Assembly (NCBI RefSeq): GCF_900637865.1
Contig: NZ_LR134422.1
Coordinates: 124,001-188,000 of the forward strand
Direction of reading: 5' to 3'
DNA from: Legionella adelaidensis
Lineage (GTDB): Bacteria > Pseudomonadota > Gammaproteobacteria > Legionellales > Legionellaceae
DNA length: 64,000 nucleotides
Numbering within the stretch: position 1 is the first letter of the stretch; each line of letters opens with the position of its first letter. A program made the translations under genes and the position numbers. Positions 9,660 through 18,724 of the stretch are shown here, one piece after another. The notes under the pieces are model-generated. The model was not told where the DNA came from. It did not search any database and saw only the letters and a list, made by a program, of their open reading frames with translations.

Positions 9660-11687
9660 ATGAAAAGTATTGAAGAAGATAAAATTACTACTTTTGGTGA
9701 AGCCTACACCTTGTTAGGTATTTCATTGATTGTAATCGATAAGCAGTTGAATATTAAATATATCAATGACTTTTGTAAAAAACTCTTAGGTATTCAGAAA
9801 TCTAAAGTGATAAATACTTCAATCATCCCTTTCTGGAAAAGCTTAGGCCTGCCTTCGTTAATAAATTCAAATGCAAAATTGATAGGAAAACCTATACGCA
9901 TAGGTCGTCATTATAAAAAATGGGCCAAGAAAAAAATACTAATAGATAATATACCTCATTATTTTTTAGTGGACGAAGATGTTACTGAGATTGAGGCGAT
10001 TAAACATGCCGTAAGCAGCGAGTGCGCAAAAGTTACAGGACATCGCTTTAATAATAAATTGTCTACTGTGGAATACATCCATGAAATTTATAATTATCTA
10101 ACAAACATTATTAATAAAATTCCTTGTTATATCTATTGGAAAAATACGAAGCTTGAATATATTGGTTGCAATCAATTAGCTGCTGATTTTGTTCATTTCG
10201 ACTCACCGCAAGAGATTATAGGCAAAACTGATCTAGACATCTTTATCGATCGCAAACTTGCAAAAAGCTACCAAAAAGTGGATAAAATAATTCTACGCAC
10301 AGGAAAGTCAATTTTAAATGAACCGGGTTTACTGGTTAATGAAGATCACAAAACCCTTCATACTTTAGTCAGCAAGGTTCCTATACATGATATAAGGGGA
10401 AAAATAATAGGGCTAGTTGGCATCACAGTAGATATAACAGAACTTATGGAGGCAAAGGACTCCGCCGAAGCAGCATCTCGTGCCAAATCTGAATTTATAG
10501 CCAACATGAGCCATGATATCCGCACGCCTTTAACAGGCATTATAGGCATGTCACACATTTTAGAAGAAGAAGTACATAATCCTGAAGAAAGACAGCATGC
10601 CCATTGGGTGAATGTAAGCGGAGAAAAATTGTTAGGCTTGCTGAATGGTGTTCTAGACATGGTAGCCACCGATTCTGCAAATGAAAATGAATTAAAACAT
10701 GAGACATTTGATTTATATCAGGTCGTGAAGGACGTATTAGAACTCCAAAGTGCTGCCGTTAAAACTCGCCAATTAGACATTAAGAGCCACATAGAAGAGG
10801 CTGTTCCTCGATTTATTATTGGCGATAAAATGAAGCTACATCGGATTTTATTAAACTTAATTGGGAATGCGATTAAATTTACAGAAAAAGGACATGTTGG
10901 GATTGATGCGAAAGTGAAATCAATGAAAAACGGCGTAGCACATATTGAATTCTTAGTCTTTGATACTGGTATTGGCATTCCAGAGGAATTTCTAGATAAA
11001 GTTTTCGATCGCTTTTTTAAAGTAAGTCCTTCCTATAAAGGGATTTATACGGGAAATGGGATAGGATTACATATTGTCAGAAAGTATATTGAATTATTAA
11101 AGGGAACCATAAGCTTAACCAGTAAGGAAGGTGTAGGCACTACCTTTTCAGTGGTTTTGCCAATGGAGATAGATAAACGTCCTCGCTCTGATTTTTTAAC
11201 AAACACGAGTATCTCTCAGGTTACAGAACAAGTAAGTTTAACATGCAAGGAAGATTCATTACCCCCCTCTTCTAATGTAATTACTGAAAGCGTTAAGCTT
11301 GAAATGATTCAAATTTTATTGGTAGAAGATAATTTTATCGCTCTTACAGTGTTAAAAAACATGGTAGAAGGATTGCCGGCGCAAGTTTTTGTAGCGGATG
11401 ATGCTGAAAAAGCATTTTCATTAGTCCAATCTCAATTATTCGATTTAATAATTACTGATATTGGCTTGCCAGGGAAATCTGGTGATGAATTAGCTAAGGA
11501 AATTAGAAGATGGGAAGAAAAAAATAATAAAGAACCCACCCCTATTATAGGTTTGACGGGACATAATGCTCAGGAAATCAGTCAGATTTGTTTGGAGGCA
11601 GGAATAAATCAAATTTATTCAAAGCCTATGCAACTCGAAATTTTACAAAATATTATTAAAACCTATGTAAAAACTTCAATCACCTAA
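9660..11687 (+). CDS. Hybrid sensor histidine kinase with two PAS domains and a receiver
   Basis: A 675-residue protein. PAS-like segments cover about 12-110 and 150-262. HisKA follows, with the phosphorylated His285 in [11 protein letters not shown]. The ATPase domain has the N box ([12 protein letters not shown]) and the G boxes DTGIGIP and [11 protein letters not shown]-terminal receiver has LLVEDN, the phospho-accepting Asp600 in ITDIGLPG, and the conserved lysine of SKP. No membrane segment is visible, so the sensor is probably cytoplasmic. It starts only 29 bases after the NRPS-PKS stop, suggesting one transcription unit. The Hpt gene downstream is the natural phosphorelay partner. No output regulator lies nearby. 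The sensed signal is unknown. Confidence 0.9.
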   Translation: MKSIEEDKITTFGEAYTLLGISLIVIDKQLNIKYINDFCKKLLGIQKSKVINTSIIPFWKSLGLPSLINSNAKLIGKPIRIGRHYKKWAKKKILIDNIPHYFLVDEDVTEIEAIKHAVSSECAKVTGHRFNNKLSTVEYIHEIYNYLTNIINKIPCYIYWKNTKLEYIGCNQLAADFVHFDSPQEIIGKTDLDIFIDRKLAKSYQKVDKIILRTGKSILNEPGLLVNEDHKTLHTLVSKVPIHDIRGKIIGLVGITVDITELMEAKDSAEAASRAKSEFIANMSHDIRTPLTGIIGMSHILEEEVHNPEERQHAHWVNVSGEKLLGLLNGVLDMVATDSANENELKHETFDLYQVVKDVLELQSAAVKTRQLDIKSHIEEAVPRFIIGDKMKLHRILLNLIGNAIKFTEKGHVGIDAKVKSMKNGVAHIEFLVFDTGIGIPEEFLDKVFDRFFKVSPSYKGIYTGNGIGLHIVRKYIELLKGTISLTSKEGVGTTFSVVLPMEIDKRPRSDFLTNTSISQVTEQVSLTCKEDSLPPSSNVITESVKLEMIQILLVEDNFIALTVLKNMVEGLPAQVFVADDAEKAFSLVQSQLFDLIITDIGLPGKSGDELAKEIRRWEEKNNKEPTPIIGLTGHNAQEISQICLEAGINQIYSKPMQLEILQNIIKTYVKTSIT

Positions 11688-11770
11688 CCAAGTGGGTCTG
11701 AAGTCATAATTAGATTTTTATTGACTTAGATTCTAGACTTAGTAAAAACAACAAGCTACACGAGAATTTT

Positions 11771-12235
11771 ATGAGCAATTCCTCCGCCAATGAAGTTAAT
11801 CAAAAAGGTGAGCCTTTGGATGAAAATTCCGGGTATCTGAAGGATTTACCGCAAAACGAGGAAAATCTTTTCCAGTTGGATGACTTTAAGTTATTTGATG
11901 TCGATGAAGCAATTTCCTTGAATGCTAGCAAAGACAGTTTATATACCGTGTTAAAAATGATGATCGATGAGTCTCTGCTTAACTCTGACGTTGAGAAAAT
12001 GAAAGCTGCCTATGAAAAAGGTGATTGGGAATCGGTACAAAAATTAGCGCATAAAATTAAAGGAGGAGCTGTATACATTGGCGCCACTAGAATGAAAATG
12101 GCTTGTCAATATCTTGAAAGATACTGGAAAGTAGGAAAAAGGACACTACTCGAAAAACTGTATCAACAAACATTGCTTGTAATTGATGAAACACTTAAAG
12201 CAATATCTATTTGGTTAACTAAAGAAGCTAGGTAG
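11771..12235 (+). CDS. Hpt-domain phosphotransfer protein
   Basis: A 154-residue protein with a disordered acidic N-terminus (about 1-45) and a helical Hpt domain. His94 in AHKIKGGAVYIGA is the phosphohistidine; Hpt domains normally read AHxLKGxxxxxGA. It follows the hybrid kinase by 83 bases on the same strand. It would relay phosphate from the kinase receiver (Asp600) to an unlinked response regulator. The ATG is close behind AGCTACACGAGA, a weak ribosome site. Confidence 0.85.
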   Translation: MSNSSANEVNQKGEPLDENSGYLKDLPQNEENLFQLDDFKLFDVDEAISLNASKDSLYTVLKMMIDESLLNSDVEKMKAAYEKGDWESVQKLAHKIKGGAVYIGATRMKMACQYLERYWKVGKRTLLEKLYQQTLLVIDETLKAISIWLTKEAR

Positions 12236-12255
12236 TCTTTATTCAAAAAAACTTT

Positions 12256-13137
12256 TTAAGTTTTTGCTAAACAAGCATCATTCTTCGCCAAATCCTGGAT
12301 TACCATCTTGGTAACCGATGCCACTATATCGTTTCTAATCGGCGCTTTTTTATTTTTATTCGTGTAATAAATTGCAAGTACGATGGGCTGGCAGTGAGGT
12401 GGCCATATAACTGCTATATCGTTAGTTGTTCCATAGAGAGAACCGGTTCCTGTTTTATCTCCTACTACCCAATCTTTAGGTACACCTGCCCTTATCTTTT
12501 GGTCTCCGGTGGTATTTGCCTTAAGCCACTGGATTAATAAATCTTTTTGATAATTGTTCAAATGATTGCCAATTACCAATCGCTGCACGCTTCTTGCCAT
12601 GTCTCTCGGGGTAGAACTATCACTGATGTCTTTCCCTCCAGAAAGTGCCTCTTCGGGCCAGTTATGATCTTGACGAAAGGAATCGTTATGTAAAGTTCTG
12701 GCGAAACCATTTATTTCATCGAGCCCACCTAGTTGCTTCACCAAAAGATTCATAGCCGTATTGTCACTATAAGAAATAGCCGCAGCACACAGTGCTTGTA
12801 TACTCATGCCGGCATTTACATTTTTTTCAGTAATGGGAGTCCAATTAGTAAGATCATCTTTTGTATAATGGATTGATTTGGATAAGAGATTTTCGTCATG
12901 CATGCTCTTATGTAATACGGCGGCCACTCCTATTACTTTTGATGTACAACCCATAGGGAATCTTTCATCTGCGCGATAGTGAAGGGTCGTATTATTAGCG
13001 GTGTTTATTGCAAAAAATCCAATTCTGGCGTTAGTCGAATTCTCTATTTTTTCTATGCTTTTCAACAATTCATCATTATTTGCATAGGTAGTAAAAGTGA
13101 AAAGGAGAAGCGAGATTTTTACTAAGATTCTAAGCAT
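12256..13137 (-). CDS. Class A beta-lactamase homologue with Cys in place of catalytic Ser70 and no Glu166
   Basis: A 293-residue protein with a signal peptide (about 1-19). The class A fold is clear: FPMGCTSK, SDN at 124-126, WLKANTTGDQKIRAG, GDKTGTG (Lys228) and YGTTNDIAVIWPP. Aligned by hand to TEM-type enzymes, the nucleophile position (FPMxSTFK) is Cys64, from codon TGT. Lys67 and SDN are kept. The omega loop has no insertion or deletion, and puts Trp160 where the deacylating Glu166 should be and Ala164 where Asn170 should be. Known enzymes need Ser70 and Glu166 for turnover, so ordinary penicillinase activity is doubtful. It may be a slow thiol acyl-enzyme, a binder, or evolved for another substrate. 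It is convergent with the Hpt gene. Confidence 0.88.
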   Translation of the reverse strand: MLRILVKISLLLFTFTTYANNDELLKSIEKIENSTNARIGFFAINTANNTTLHYRADERFPMGCTSKVIGVAAVLHKSMHDENLLSKSIHYTKDDLTNWTPITEKNVNAGMSIQALCAAAISYSDNTAMNLLVKQLGGLDEINGFARTLHNDSFRQDHNWPEEALSGGKDISDSSTPRDMARSVQRLVIGNHLNNYQKDLLIQWLKANTTGDQKIRAGVPKDWVVGDKTGTGSLYGTTNDIAVIWPPHCQPIVLAIYYTNKNKKAPIRNDIVASVTKMVIQDLAKNDACLAKT

Positions 13138-13188
13138 TGTATTGCCAATTATTAAATCAAATATTTTACTTTAAATTTGGAGTGGTAG

Positions 13189-13674
13189 CTATTTTCCATG
13201 ACAATTTTTATATTTCTTTTCACTGCCACAGGGACAAGGACCATTTCTTGAAATAGGCTGTAGAATTTTCTTTTTTGGTTTGGGATAAGTGCCCCCCACA
13301 TAAAACCACCTACCCTCTATGCGATGAAATTCGCTCACTTCATGCAGCGTTTGCAATTTATTTGCTGTGGAAAATTGGGCAATAAATTCCACATAGCCCA
13401 AGTTAGAATTGATAATTTTTTCCTCTTTCACTTCCAAACCTTGCCAGGTAACTGAGGTAGCCCAAGCTTTTGCTTCCTTTTCATTAAACTCTTTAAGCGG
13501 CTTTCCTGTCATTGTTTGTTTAATATATTCGATATTTGCTAAAGCATATGCAGAATAGCGAGAACGCATCAGCGCTGCGGGTGTCTGTGGGAGACTTTTG
13601 CCTGTATGATAAGGCTCGCAGCAATTAGCATAGATTTCTAAATTACAAGGACATTTAATCATACTATTTAACAT
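13189..13674 (-). CDS. YchJ-family SEC-C metal-binding protein
   Basis: About 161 residues from the ATG at 13674; a second ATG at 13662 (MIKCPC) is nearer to the usual YchJ start. The frame extends further upstream, but that would overlap the preceding gene. It has an N-terminal Cys cluster (CPCNLEIYANCCEPYH), the family motif ALMRSRYSAYALA, and a C-terminal SEC-C zinc motif (NGPCPCGSEKKYKNCHG). YchJ proteins are UPF0225 with no firmly known role; SEC-C motifs bind zinc as in SecA. The upstream gene stops one base before this ATG (TAA-A-ATG), so translation is probably coupled. Confidence 0.85.
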   Translation of the reverse strand: MLNSMIKCPCNLEIYANCCEPYHTGKSLPQTPAALMRSRYSAYALANIEYIKQTMTGKPLKEFNEKEAKAWATSVTWQGLEVKEEKIINSNLGYVEFIAQFSTANKLQTLHEVSEFHRIEGRWFYVGGTYPKPKKKILQPISRNGPCPCGSEKKYKNCHGK

Positions 13675-13675
13675 T

Positions 13676-14059
13676 TTAATTAGGCGGGGTGATAGATAGC
13701 TCTTGCCCCGCATTTAAGGGCTGTTTTTGTTGCTCTGTGCAATTATTTATCACTATTTTTGCTTGGGCAGTTCCATTACAAATTATCATTTGTCCGTATT
13801 TATTATAAATACTAATCGTAATGGCATGTGGTATTACTTTACTCGGATTTTCATCTGTAACATTAACACGATATCCTTGGGGATTATCCATTTTTTCAAA
13901 TTTCTCCAGCATACATTTAGCTAAATCTACTCCTACTTTATTTTCATTTTCATAACAAATATTCATGGTATGAATAACGAGATTTAACTTATCCTGCATA
14001 GGGGTGGCATATATAAATTGAGTAAGACAAAACATATACGCAAACGTAATTGCTTTCAT
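13676..14059 (-). CDS. Small secreted protein of unknown function
   Basis: A 127-residue protein with a typical signal peptide (MKAITFAYMFCLTQFIYATP, cleavage near residue 19). The mature part contains four cysteines (in NICYE, AKCML, IICNG and NNCTE), which could form two disulfides in the periplasm. I do not recognise the family. It lies directly upstream of the ychJ-like gene with one base between stop and start. Confidence 0.6.
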   Translation of the reverse strand: MKAITFAYMFCLTQFIYATPMQDKLNLVIHTMNICYENENKVGVDLAKCMLEKFEKMDNPQGYRVNVTDENPSKVIPHAITISIYNKYGQMIICNGTAQAKIVINNCTEQQKQPLNAGQELSITPPN

Positions 14060-14127
14060 TACACTTCCTTATAAAATACCCTTAATTTATATAGTTTAGC
14101 CATAAAGGATAATCCTTTCCTTTGGGT

Positions 14128-14607
14128 TTATCGAAAACACATACTCGAGGTTTCGGTACTTTCATGTTCATCGGAAGGAGGTACTATATTATCTCGCATT
14201 ACAAATTCTTTCAGTCCAGGAACATTTTCTAATAAATAGTCAAATTCCGCAGGTGATAAAGAGTTTTTGTATTCATCATCTTTTAACAAAAAAGGAATTA
14301 CATGTGGTTGGCTTATCCCCAAACTAATAATCCAATGAGGTAAACAGGTGGGCCTTTTGGTAAGTAATATATTTTTGCAGGTGTCGTCTTGCATGATTGC
14401 CAGACTATCGTCTTCGTTCATGGAAATAAAGCTTAACAATTTGGCAAAAAGTTTATCGGACGTACTATTTAAAATCGAATCAAGACGACTACGTACCCTT
14501 TGCTCAGAATAAGTCTCCAACCCTATTAGAGCTGGCATTTCGAGAGGAGTTTCGCTCAAATTTTCCAGCATTTTAATTACCACGTCAAAAGGTAAACTCT
14601 TACTCAT
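14128..14607 (-). CDS. Unknown soluble helical protein
   Basis: About 159 residues from the ATG at 14607, chosen because AAGGAG ends at 14614, 6 bases upstream. An in-frame GTG two codons earlier overlaps the ribosome site and is an unlikely start. Composition is helical and acidic, with no signal peptide, membrane segment or recognised domain. It is transcribed divergently from the 347-residue protein at 14728. I do not recognise the family. Confidence 0.6.
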   Translation of the reverse strand: MSKSLPFDVVIKMLENLSETPLEMPALIGLETYSEQRVRSRLDSILNSTSDKLFAKLLSFISMNEDDSLAIMQDDTCKNILLTKRPTCLPHWIISLGISQPHVIPFLLKDDEYKNSLSPAEFDYLLENVPGLKEFVMRDNIVPPSDEHESTETSSMCFR

Positions 14608-14727
14608 TAACACTCCTTTTTATTCTCTTAATCCTTACTTAAGAATTAATATTTTACAATGTGTATAATAAATATATGTAGCGCGATTTTGGCTTAACTG
14701 TTATTTATTGCAACATTAGGATAAATT

Positions 14728-15771
14728 ATGCCCAGCATAGGTCAGTTATACACTGAGTCCAGATTAATTGCAAAAACAATTAATCGCATTATCGTAGAAC
14801 CTGATTATGTAAGCTTAAGTGATTGGAAAGCGGAAGCTCAGTTATTATCTAGCGCCCAAGGCGCTTGTTTATCCTCAACTACACTGCTGGTCAAGGGCAA
14901 ACATGTACCTACTTATGGAATTGATGGGCGTTGCTATGGTTTATTATTTAATGCCGCGTTATGCAATATTTATGATGTAAGCGCTACTGATTCTAATTCG
15001 AACAGAATATCCAAACTAAAAAAACGAGAAGAGCGGCTAGGGATTGATTTACTTCATGAAAATAGCGAAGGAATAAAAACGTTAGATGAATTAAGCCTTG
15101 AAATACAAAGTGGCGCTGATGGACAAATGAATGAAGTCCTCCTGGACGCCTGGAAACCCTCTTGTGTAGGTTTGTTTGTTCGTAAAGTAGAATTAGGGGC
15201 ACATGCCAGCCCTGCTGCTGTAAAACATTATTATCAATCTTTGCTTGAAATTGCTTTGGTAAAAAAATATTTAATCCAGGCTTTTGCCTTCCCTCCGGAC
15301 TTTCCGATTTATCAATATGAAGAGAGGACTGGAAAACTTTATACTTTTCCTAAACTGGAAGAATTGAAGGCGTATGCTGCAATAGAAGGTATAAAAGAAG
15401 ATCGTTTCCCCCGTTTATTTAGTCTATTAGATGAAACCCATTCCTTTGCACCAGTTTTGCCGCCCATAACTGTTCGCGAGTATCTTACCCGGTTTGACAA
15501 ATTTGATATTTCCCCATTTGCAGACGATATCCTTTCAAACTTAATTACATCATTTGAACCTTGGGATGGTAGCAAACTTACTGAATCCAGTATTCTGGAG
15601 CAAGTAGTAGATACTACGACAGGAATCAATGAGGAGATGCTTCTTGAGACTATTGAAAGATGTCAAGTTAACTATCAAGCAAAAGTGTCTGCGGCATTCA
15701 AAGCAGCTATAAAAGCAGAGAAAGAAAAAGATGATTCACATGATGAGGCGTCTCCATCTCAAGTCCTATAA
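14728..15771 (+). CDS. Unknown 347-residue protein, effector-like
   Basis: No domain was recognised. The protein is soluble and mixed helical, with cysteines at ACLS, GRCYG, PSCVG and ERCQV. The C-terminus is an alternating Lys/Glu segment (KAEKEKDDSHDEASPSQVL). Glu-rich tails of this kind are common on Dot/Icm-secreted effectors, but this is weak evidence. Its neighbours on both sides are also orphans. The start ATG at 14728 follows TAGGATAAATT, a modest ribosome site. Confidence 0.6.
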   Translation: MPSIGQLYTESRLIAKTINRIIVEPDYVSLSDWKAEAQLLSSAQGACLSSTTLLVKGKHVPTYGIDGRCYGLLFNAALCNIYDVSATDSNSNRISKLKKREERLGIDLLHENSEGIKTLDELSLEIQSGADGQMNEVLLDAWKPSCVGLFVRKVELGAHASPAAVKHYYQSLLEIALVKKYLIQAFAFPPDFPIYQYEERTGKLYTFPKLEELKAYAAIEGIKEDRFPRLFSLLDETHSFAPVLPPITVREYLTRFDKFDISPFADDILSNLITSFEPWDGSKLTESSILEQVVDTTTGINEEMLLETIERCQVNYQAKVSAAFKAAIKAEKEKDDSHDEASPSQVL

Positions 15772-15846
15772 TTATCATCTGAATTTTCAGCTTATTTCTG
15801 TCACTCGTGTCATCTTCTCGAGCTTAAGAACCCAGGTAAGAAAGTC

Positions 15847-16944
15847 CTACTTTAGACCTTTAATTATTAAAATCATATCATCATCGTTCTCTGGCAGGCC
15901 TCTGCCATCTCGGTTACTTGTGGTAAGGTATAAACTACCTTTTTTGGAAAATTTTACTTCCCTTAATCTGCCAAATTGACTATTGAAATACTCTTTTAGT
16001 TCTTTAGTTTTTAGATTAAAAGAATACAAAGTTCTGCCTCTCAGCCCACCAAAATAGAGAATATCATTATGAATATCAGCCCCGGAAGGAGCCCAGGTTT
16101 CATCTCCACTTTCTAAAAAAGGGCTTTCCATGCCCTCTTTTTTTTCTTTTCCTTTAATAATCGGCCAGCCATAATTTTGCCCAGGCTTAATAAGATTAAT
16201 TTCATCATGTTTACTGGGTCCATGCTCAGTAGCCCAAAGTTGGTGCTGATTATCCCAGGCTATACCTTGGGGGTTTCTATGGCCATAGGAATAAACAGGA
16301 GAGCCTGCAAAAGGATTATCGTTGGGAATACCTCCTTTATCGGTGATTCTTAAAATTTTACCAGCTAAAGAATTCAAGTCCTGTGCTAAATAAGCTTTGT
16401 TAGCATCCCCTGTAGTTATATATAAATATCCATCTGGACCAAACCGAAGACGTCCTCCATCATGTATTGAAGCTCCAGGTATACCGTCAATAATAATCTT
16501 GGGATTAACGATTTTTAGATTTAATAATTCAAAACGGACTACTTTATTTAAATAATCACCTCTCTTGTTATAGGTATAATAAAGATAAATAAAATGATTT
16601 TTTTCAAAATTAGGATGCACTGCCACGCCCAATAGCCCAGCTTCACTAACTGCGCTGACATCGGGTAATGTAGCAATTTTCAGAACTTTATTATTTTCGC
16701 TAATATCAATTAACTTAATTTCTCCGGCTCGTTCTGTAAAAATAATTTTATTATCAGGTAAAAAATCGAGCGCCCAGGGAATATCTAGACCTTTGGCAAG
16801 AATAGAAATGGGGGAAGAATTAGAGATATCTTTGGCAAATACAGGCAACTGCGCTCTTTTTCCTAAAAATTCATACCACACCAAACCTCCTATTATCAGA
16901 AGGCTAAGTAGCAGAATTAAAATTCCTTTTTTTAGTTTATTCAT
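15847..16944 (-). CDS. PQQ-dependent aldose sugar dehydrogenase (membrane-anchored)
   Basis: A 365-residue protein with an N-terminal membrane anchor (about 7-27) and then a six-bladed propeller of the sorbosone/glucose dehydrogenase family (Asd/YliI type). Motifs seen: WALDFLPDNKIIFTERAG, GLLGVAVHPNFEKN, HDGGRLRFGPDGYLYITTGD, GHRNPQGIAWD and EHGPSKHDEINLI, the last supplying residues near the PQQ and calcium sites. It would oxidise aldoses in the periplasm using PQQ. No PQQ biosynthesis genes are in the window, so cofactor supply is unknown. It is convergent with the 14728 gene. Confidence 0.88.
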   Translation of the reverse strand: MNKLKKGILILLLSLLIIGGLVWYEFLGKRAQLPVFAKDISNSSPISILAKGLDIPWALDFLPDNKIIFTERAGEIKLIDISENNKVLKIATLPDVSAVSEAGLLGVAVHPNFEKNHFIYLYYTYNKRGDYLNKVVRFELLNLKIVNPKIIIDGIPGASIHDGGRLRFGPDGYLYITTGDANKAYLAQDLNSLAGKILRITDKGGIPNDNPFAGSPVYSYGHRNPQGIAWDNQHQLWATEHGPSKHDEINLIKPGQNYGWPIIKGKEKKEGMESPFLESGDETWAPSGADIHNDILYFGGLRGRTLYSFNLKTKELKEYFNSQFGRLREVKFSKKGSLYLTTSNRDGRGLPENDDDMILIIKGLK

Positions 16945-16977
16945 TTCATCATCCGTCCCTTCATGTAAGCGATTATC

Positions 16978-17781
16978 TTAACCTTGAAACAATCCGTAAC
17001 TGGAAGAACTTTGTACTGATAATAGTCTATGGTCTTTATAGTTCTCCTTCCCTATTTCTTTTCCTCCAATAACTCGCCCTCTTCCCGAAAAGAAAGCATT
17101 ATCTTTATCAACATGTTTATGAAGAAGACGCGTGCTAAGTTCTAGCGCTATAGCAAAGTAAAATTCCAGTTTTGTTAATTCAACTTGATATTCACTATCC
17201 GTTTTTTTACCCAATAATTTATCCAGCTCTTTAGAAAAGGAATTAATTCGATAGGGCTGCCAGATATAAGCCTCAATACTGATCAAGCTAATGCTTAACA
17301 CAGACCAGGCAGCGAGAACTAAAGAACTTTGTATTAAAGATATACCGGTAATACATAACAAAAAGAGACCAAATCCACCGATAAATGCTTTCAATCCCTT
17401 CTCAGTTATATTTTTTAAACGTGTAGCACGATGCTGTTGAAACAAATAAGCATAGCGGTCTTCTGCGTGAAGAAGCTGGTCGGTACGACTAATCCCCCAG
17501 TACTCCAGGCGGTTTCTATGGCCTTGTATATGTAATATTGTGGCATTGTACAAATTTTTTAAGGTGTCGATTTGCTCCCGATAGTACTGCAACCACACAT
17601 TTGAATCGTGCCGCATCTCAAGCAAACGTTTCATATTATGTTGATATACATTTTGTGCAACTTGACAAACATTGTGTCGATTGCGCATCCAATATATATC
17701 CGAAAGATGGTTACTACAATAACCCTTTATATAGGATTCAACGGCGAGTATATTTTGTTTTTTATCTTCACAGAGGAACAA
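16978..17781 (-). CDS. Unknown protein with a two-helix membrane hairpin
   Basis: A 267-residue protein. The N-terminal half is helical and coiled-coil prone with many His and Arg residues. Two hydrophobic helices follow at about 130-175 (GGFGLFLLCITGISLI and LVLAAWSVLSISLISIEAYIW), then a soluble C-terminal part. This layout is common in proteins that sit in host or inner membranes. No family was recognised. It is the third gene of a minus-strand group with the two SSNCYS proteins upstream. Confidence 0.55.
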   Translation of the reverse strand: MFLCEDKKQNILAVESYIKGYCSNHLSDIYWMRNRHNVCQVAQNVYQHNMKRLLEMRHDSNVWLQYYREQIDTLKNLYNATILHIQGHRNRLEYWGISRTDQLLHAEDRYAYLFQQHRATRLKNITEKGLKAFIGGFGLFLLCITGISLIQSSLVLAAWSVLSISLISIEAYIWQPYRINSFSKELDKLLGKKTDSEYQVELTKLEFYFAIALELSTRLLHKHVDKDNAFFSGRGRVIGGKEIGKENYKDHRLLSVQSSSSYGLFQG

Positions 17782-17913
17782 TTTATATTATCCATTTAAC
17801 GGAGCCTGTGGAAAAGGAGGTTTTAAAACTTGCCTTCCTTCTATTCAAGCACCCTATCCAAGACAACGGGAAGTTTGCAAAAATTTTCAAATCGTCAATA
17901 TATTTAATAGTCT

Positions 17914-18696
17914 TTACGGCTTGTAATCTTCAGAAGAGCTAAATAGACCAGACCCTGATTCTACTTTTGCAGTTAAAATATTTACTCGTTTTAATAAACG
18001 GTGATCATTTAAAGTTTTAATTTCGAGCTCTAGAATTTTATCTTTTATTTTGGAAAAAAGGGCGAGTAACTCTCCTACCACAACCGCATTATTAAAAACA
18101 CCTACCGCGCAATGATCACCTAAAGGATGATCTTCTAAAACGGTTAATATTTTTTCAATTTCTTCAGGAGACCACGTAGGCCTTTCCACTATTTTATTAA
18201 CAGCCCGCACCAATCCCGTTACCGAAAAGGAATAACAATTAGAGCTAATAAGATTACAAAACTGATTTTGATTAATAATGCGGTCGGCTTCTTTCAATAA
18301 TTGCGAAACCTCTACAGGGGTTAGAAATACATTGGTCGGATAACCTTTAAAATTAAAACGTTGCGACAAATAGGATTGTTCATTATCAACTTGAGTGCGA
18401 AAAGAAATACCTCGTACCAACCAATTAGATACATCCAAGGGGCTTTGTCTTCCATAAACCGAAAATGTATCACCGCTTCTAAAAGCAAGGGCTGAATGAC
18501 TAATTGGAAACCTTGGTATAGGCAGGCCTTCTTTAGTTGCGAATAACAATTCTAAAGGACCAGTAAGTTCCGTTAAGGGTCTCATCTTCGCAAAAGGGAT
18601 TTCAATGGATTTCACACCTCTGGCATACGAGCGCAAACTCTCGGCACTTCCTTGAGTAAAAAAATGAAATAAACGTCCAATCATAAATACATCCAA
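17914..18696 (-). CDS. Putative papain-like (permuted NlpC/P60 or PPPDE type) protein, paralogue A
   Basis: A 260-residue protein. His67 sits in FPISHSALAFRSGD, a His-plus-beta-strand motif. Cys154 sits in NLISSNCYSFSVTGL, at the start of a helix. A His before a buried Asn-Cys helix is the order used by circularly permuted papain-like folds (PPPDE, LRAT, YiiX). The segment YGRQSP recurs in the next gene. The assignment to the fold is my inference from motif order; the activity (protease, amidase or acyltransferase) is unknown. It is separated from paralogue B by 28 bases, so the two are almost certainly co-transcribed. Confidence 0.6.
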   Translation of the reverse strand: MDVFMIGRLFHFFTQGSAESLRSYARGVKSIEIPFAKMRPLTELTGPLELLFATKEGLPIPRFPISHSALAFRSGDTFSVYGRQSPLDVSNWLVRGISFRTQVDNEQSYLSQRFNFKGYPTNVFLTPVEVSQLLKEADRIINQNQFCNLISSNCYSFSVTGLVRAVNKIVERPTWSPEEIEKILTVLEDHPLGDHCAVGVFNNAVVVGELLALFSKIKDKILELEIKTLNDHRLLKRVNILTAKVESGSGLFSSSEDYKP

Positions 18697-18724
18697 TTTT
18701 TCGAGGCTATGATAATGCTTTCAA

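Noticed and set aside
10358-10978. Long minus-strand frames opposite the histidine kinase
   Set aside because: They mirror a well-conserved kinase gene on the plus strand and show no domain of their own.
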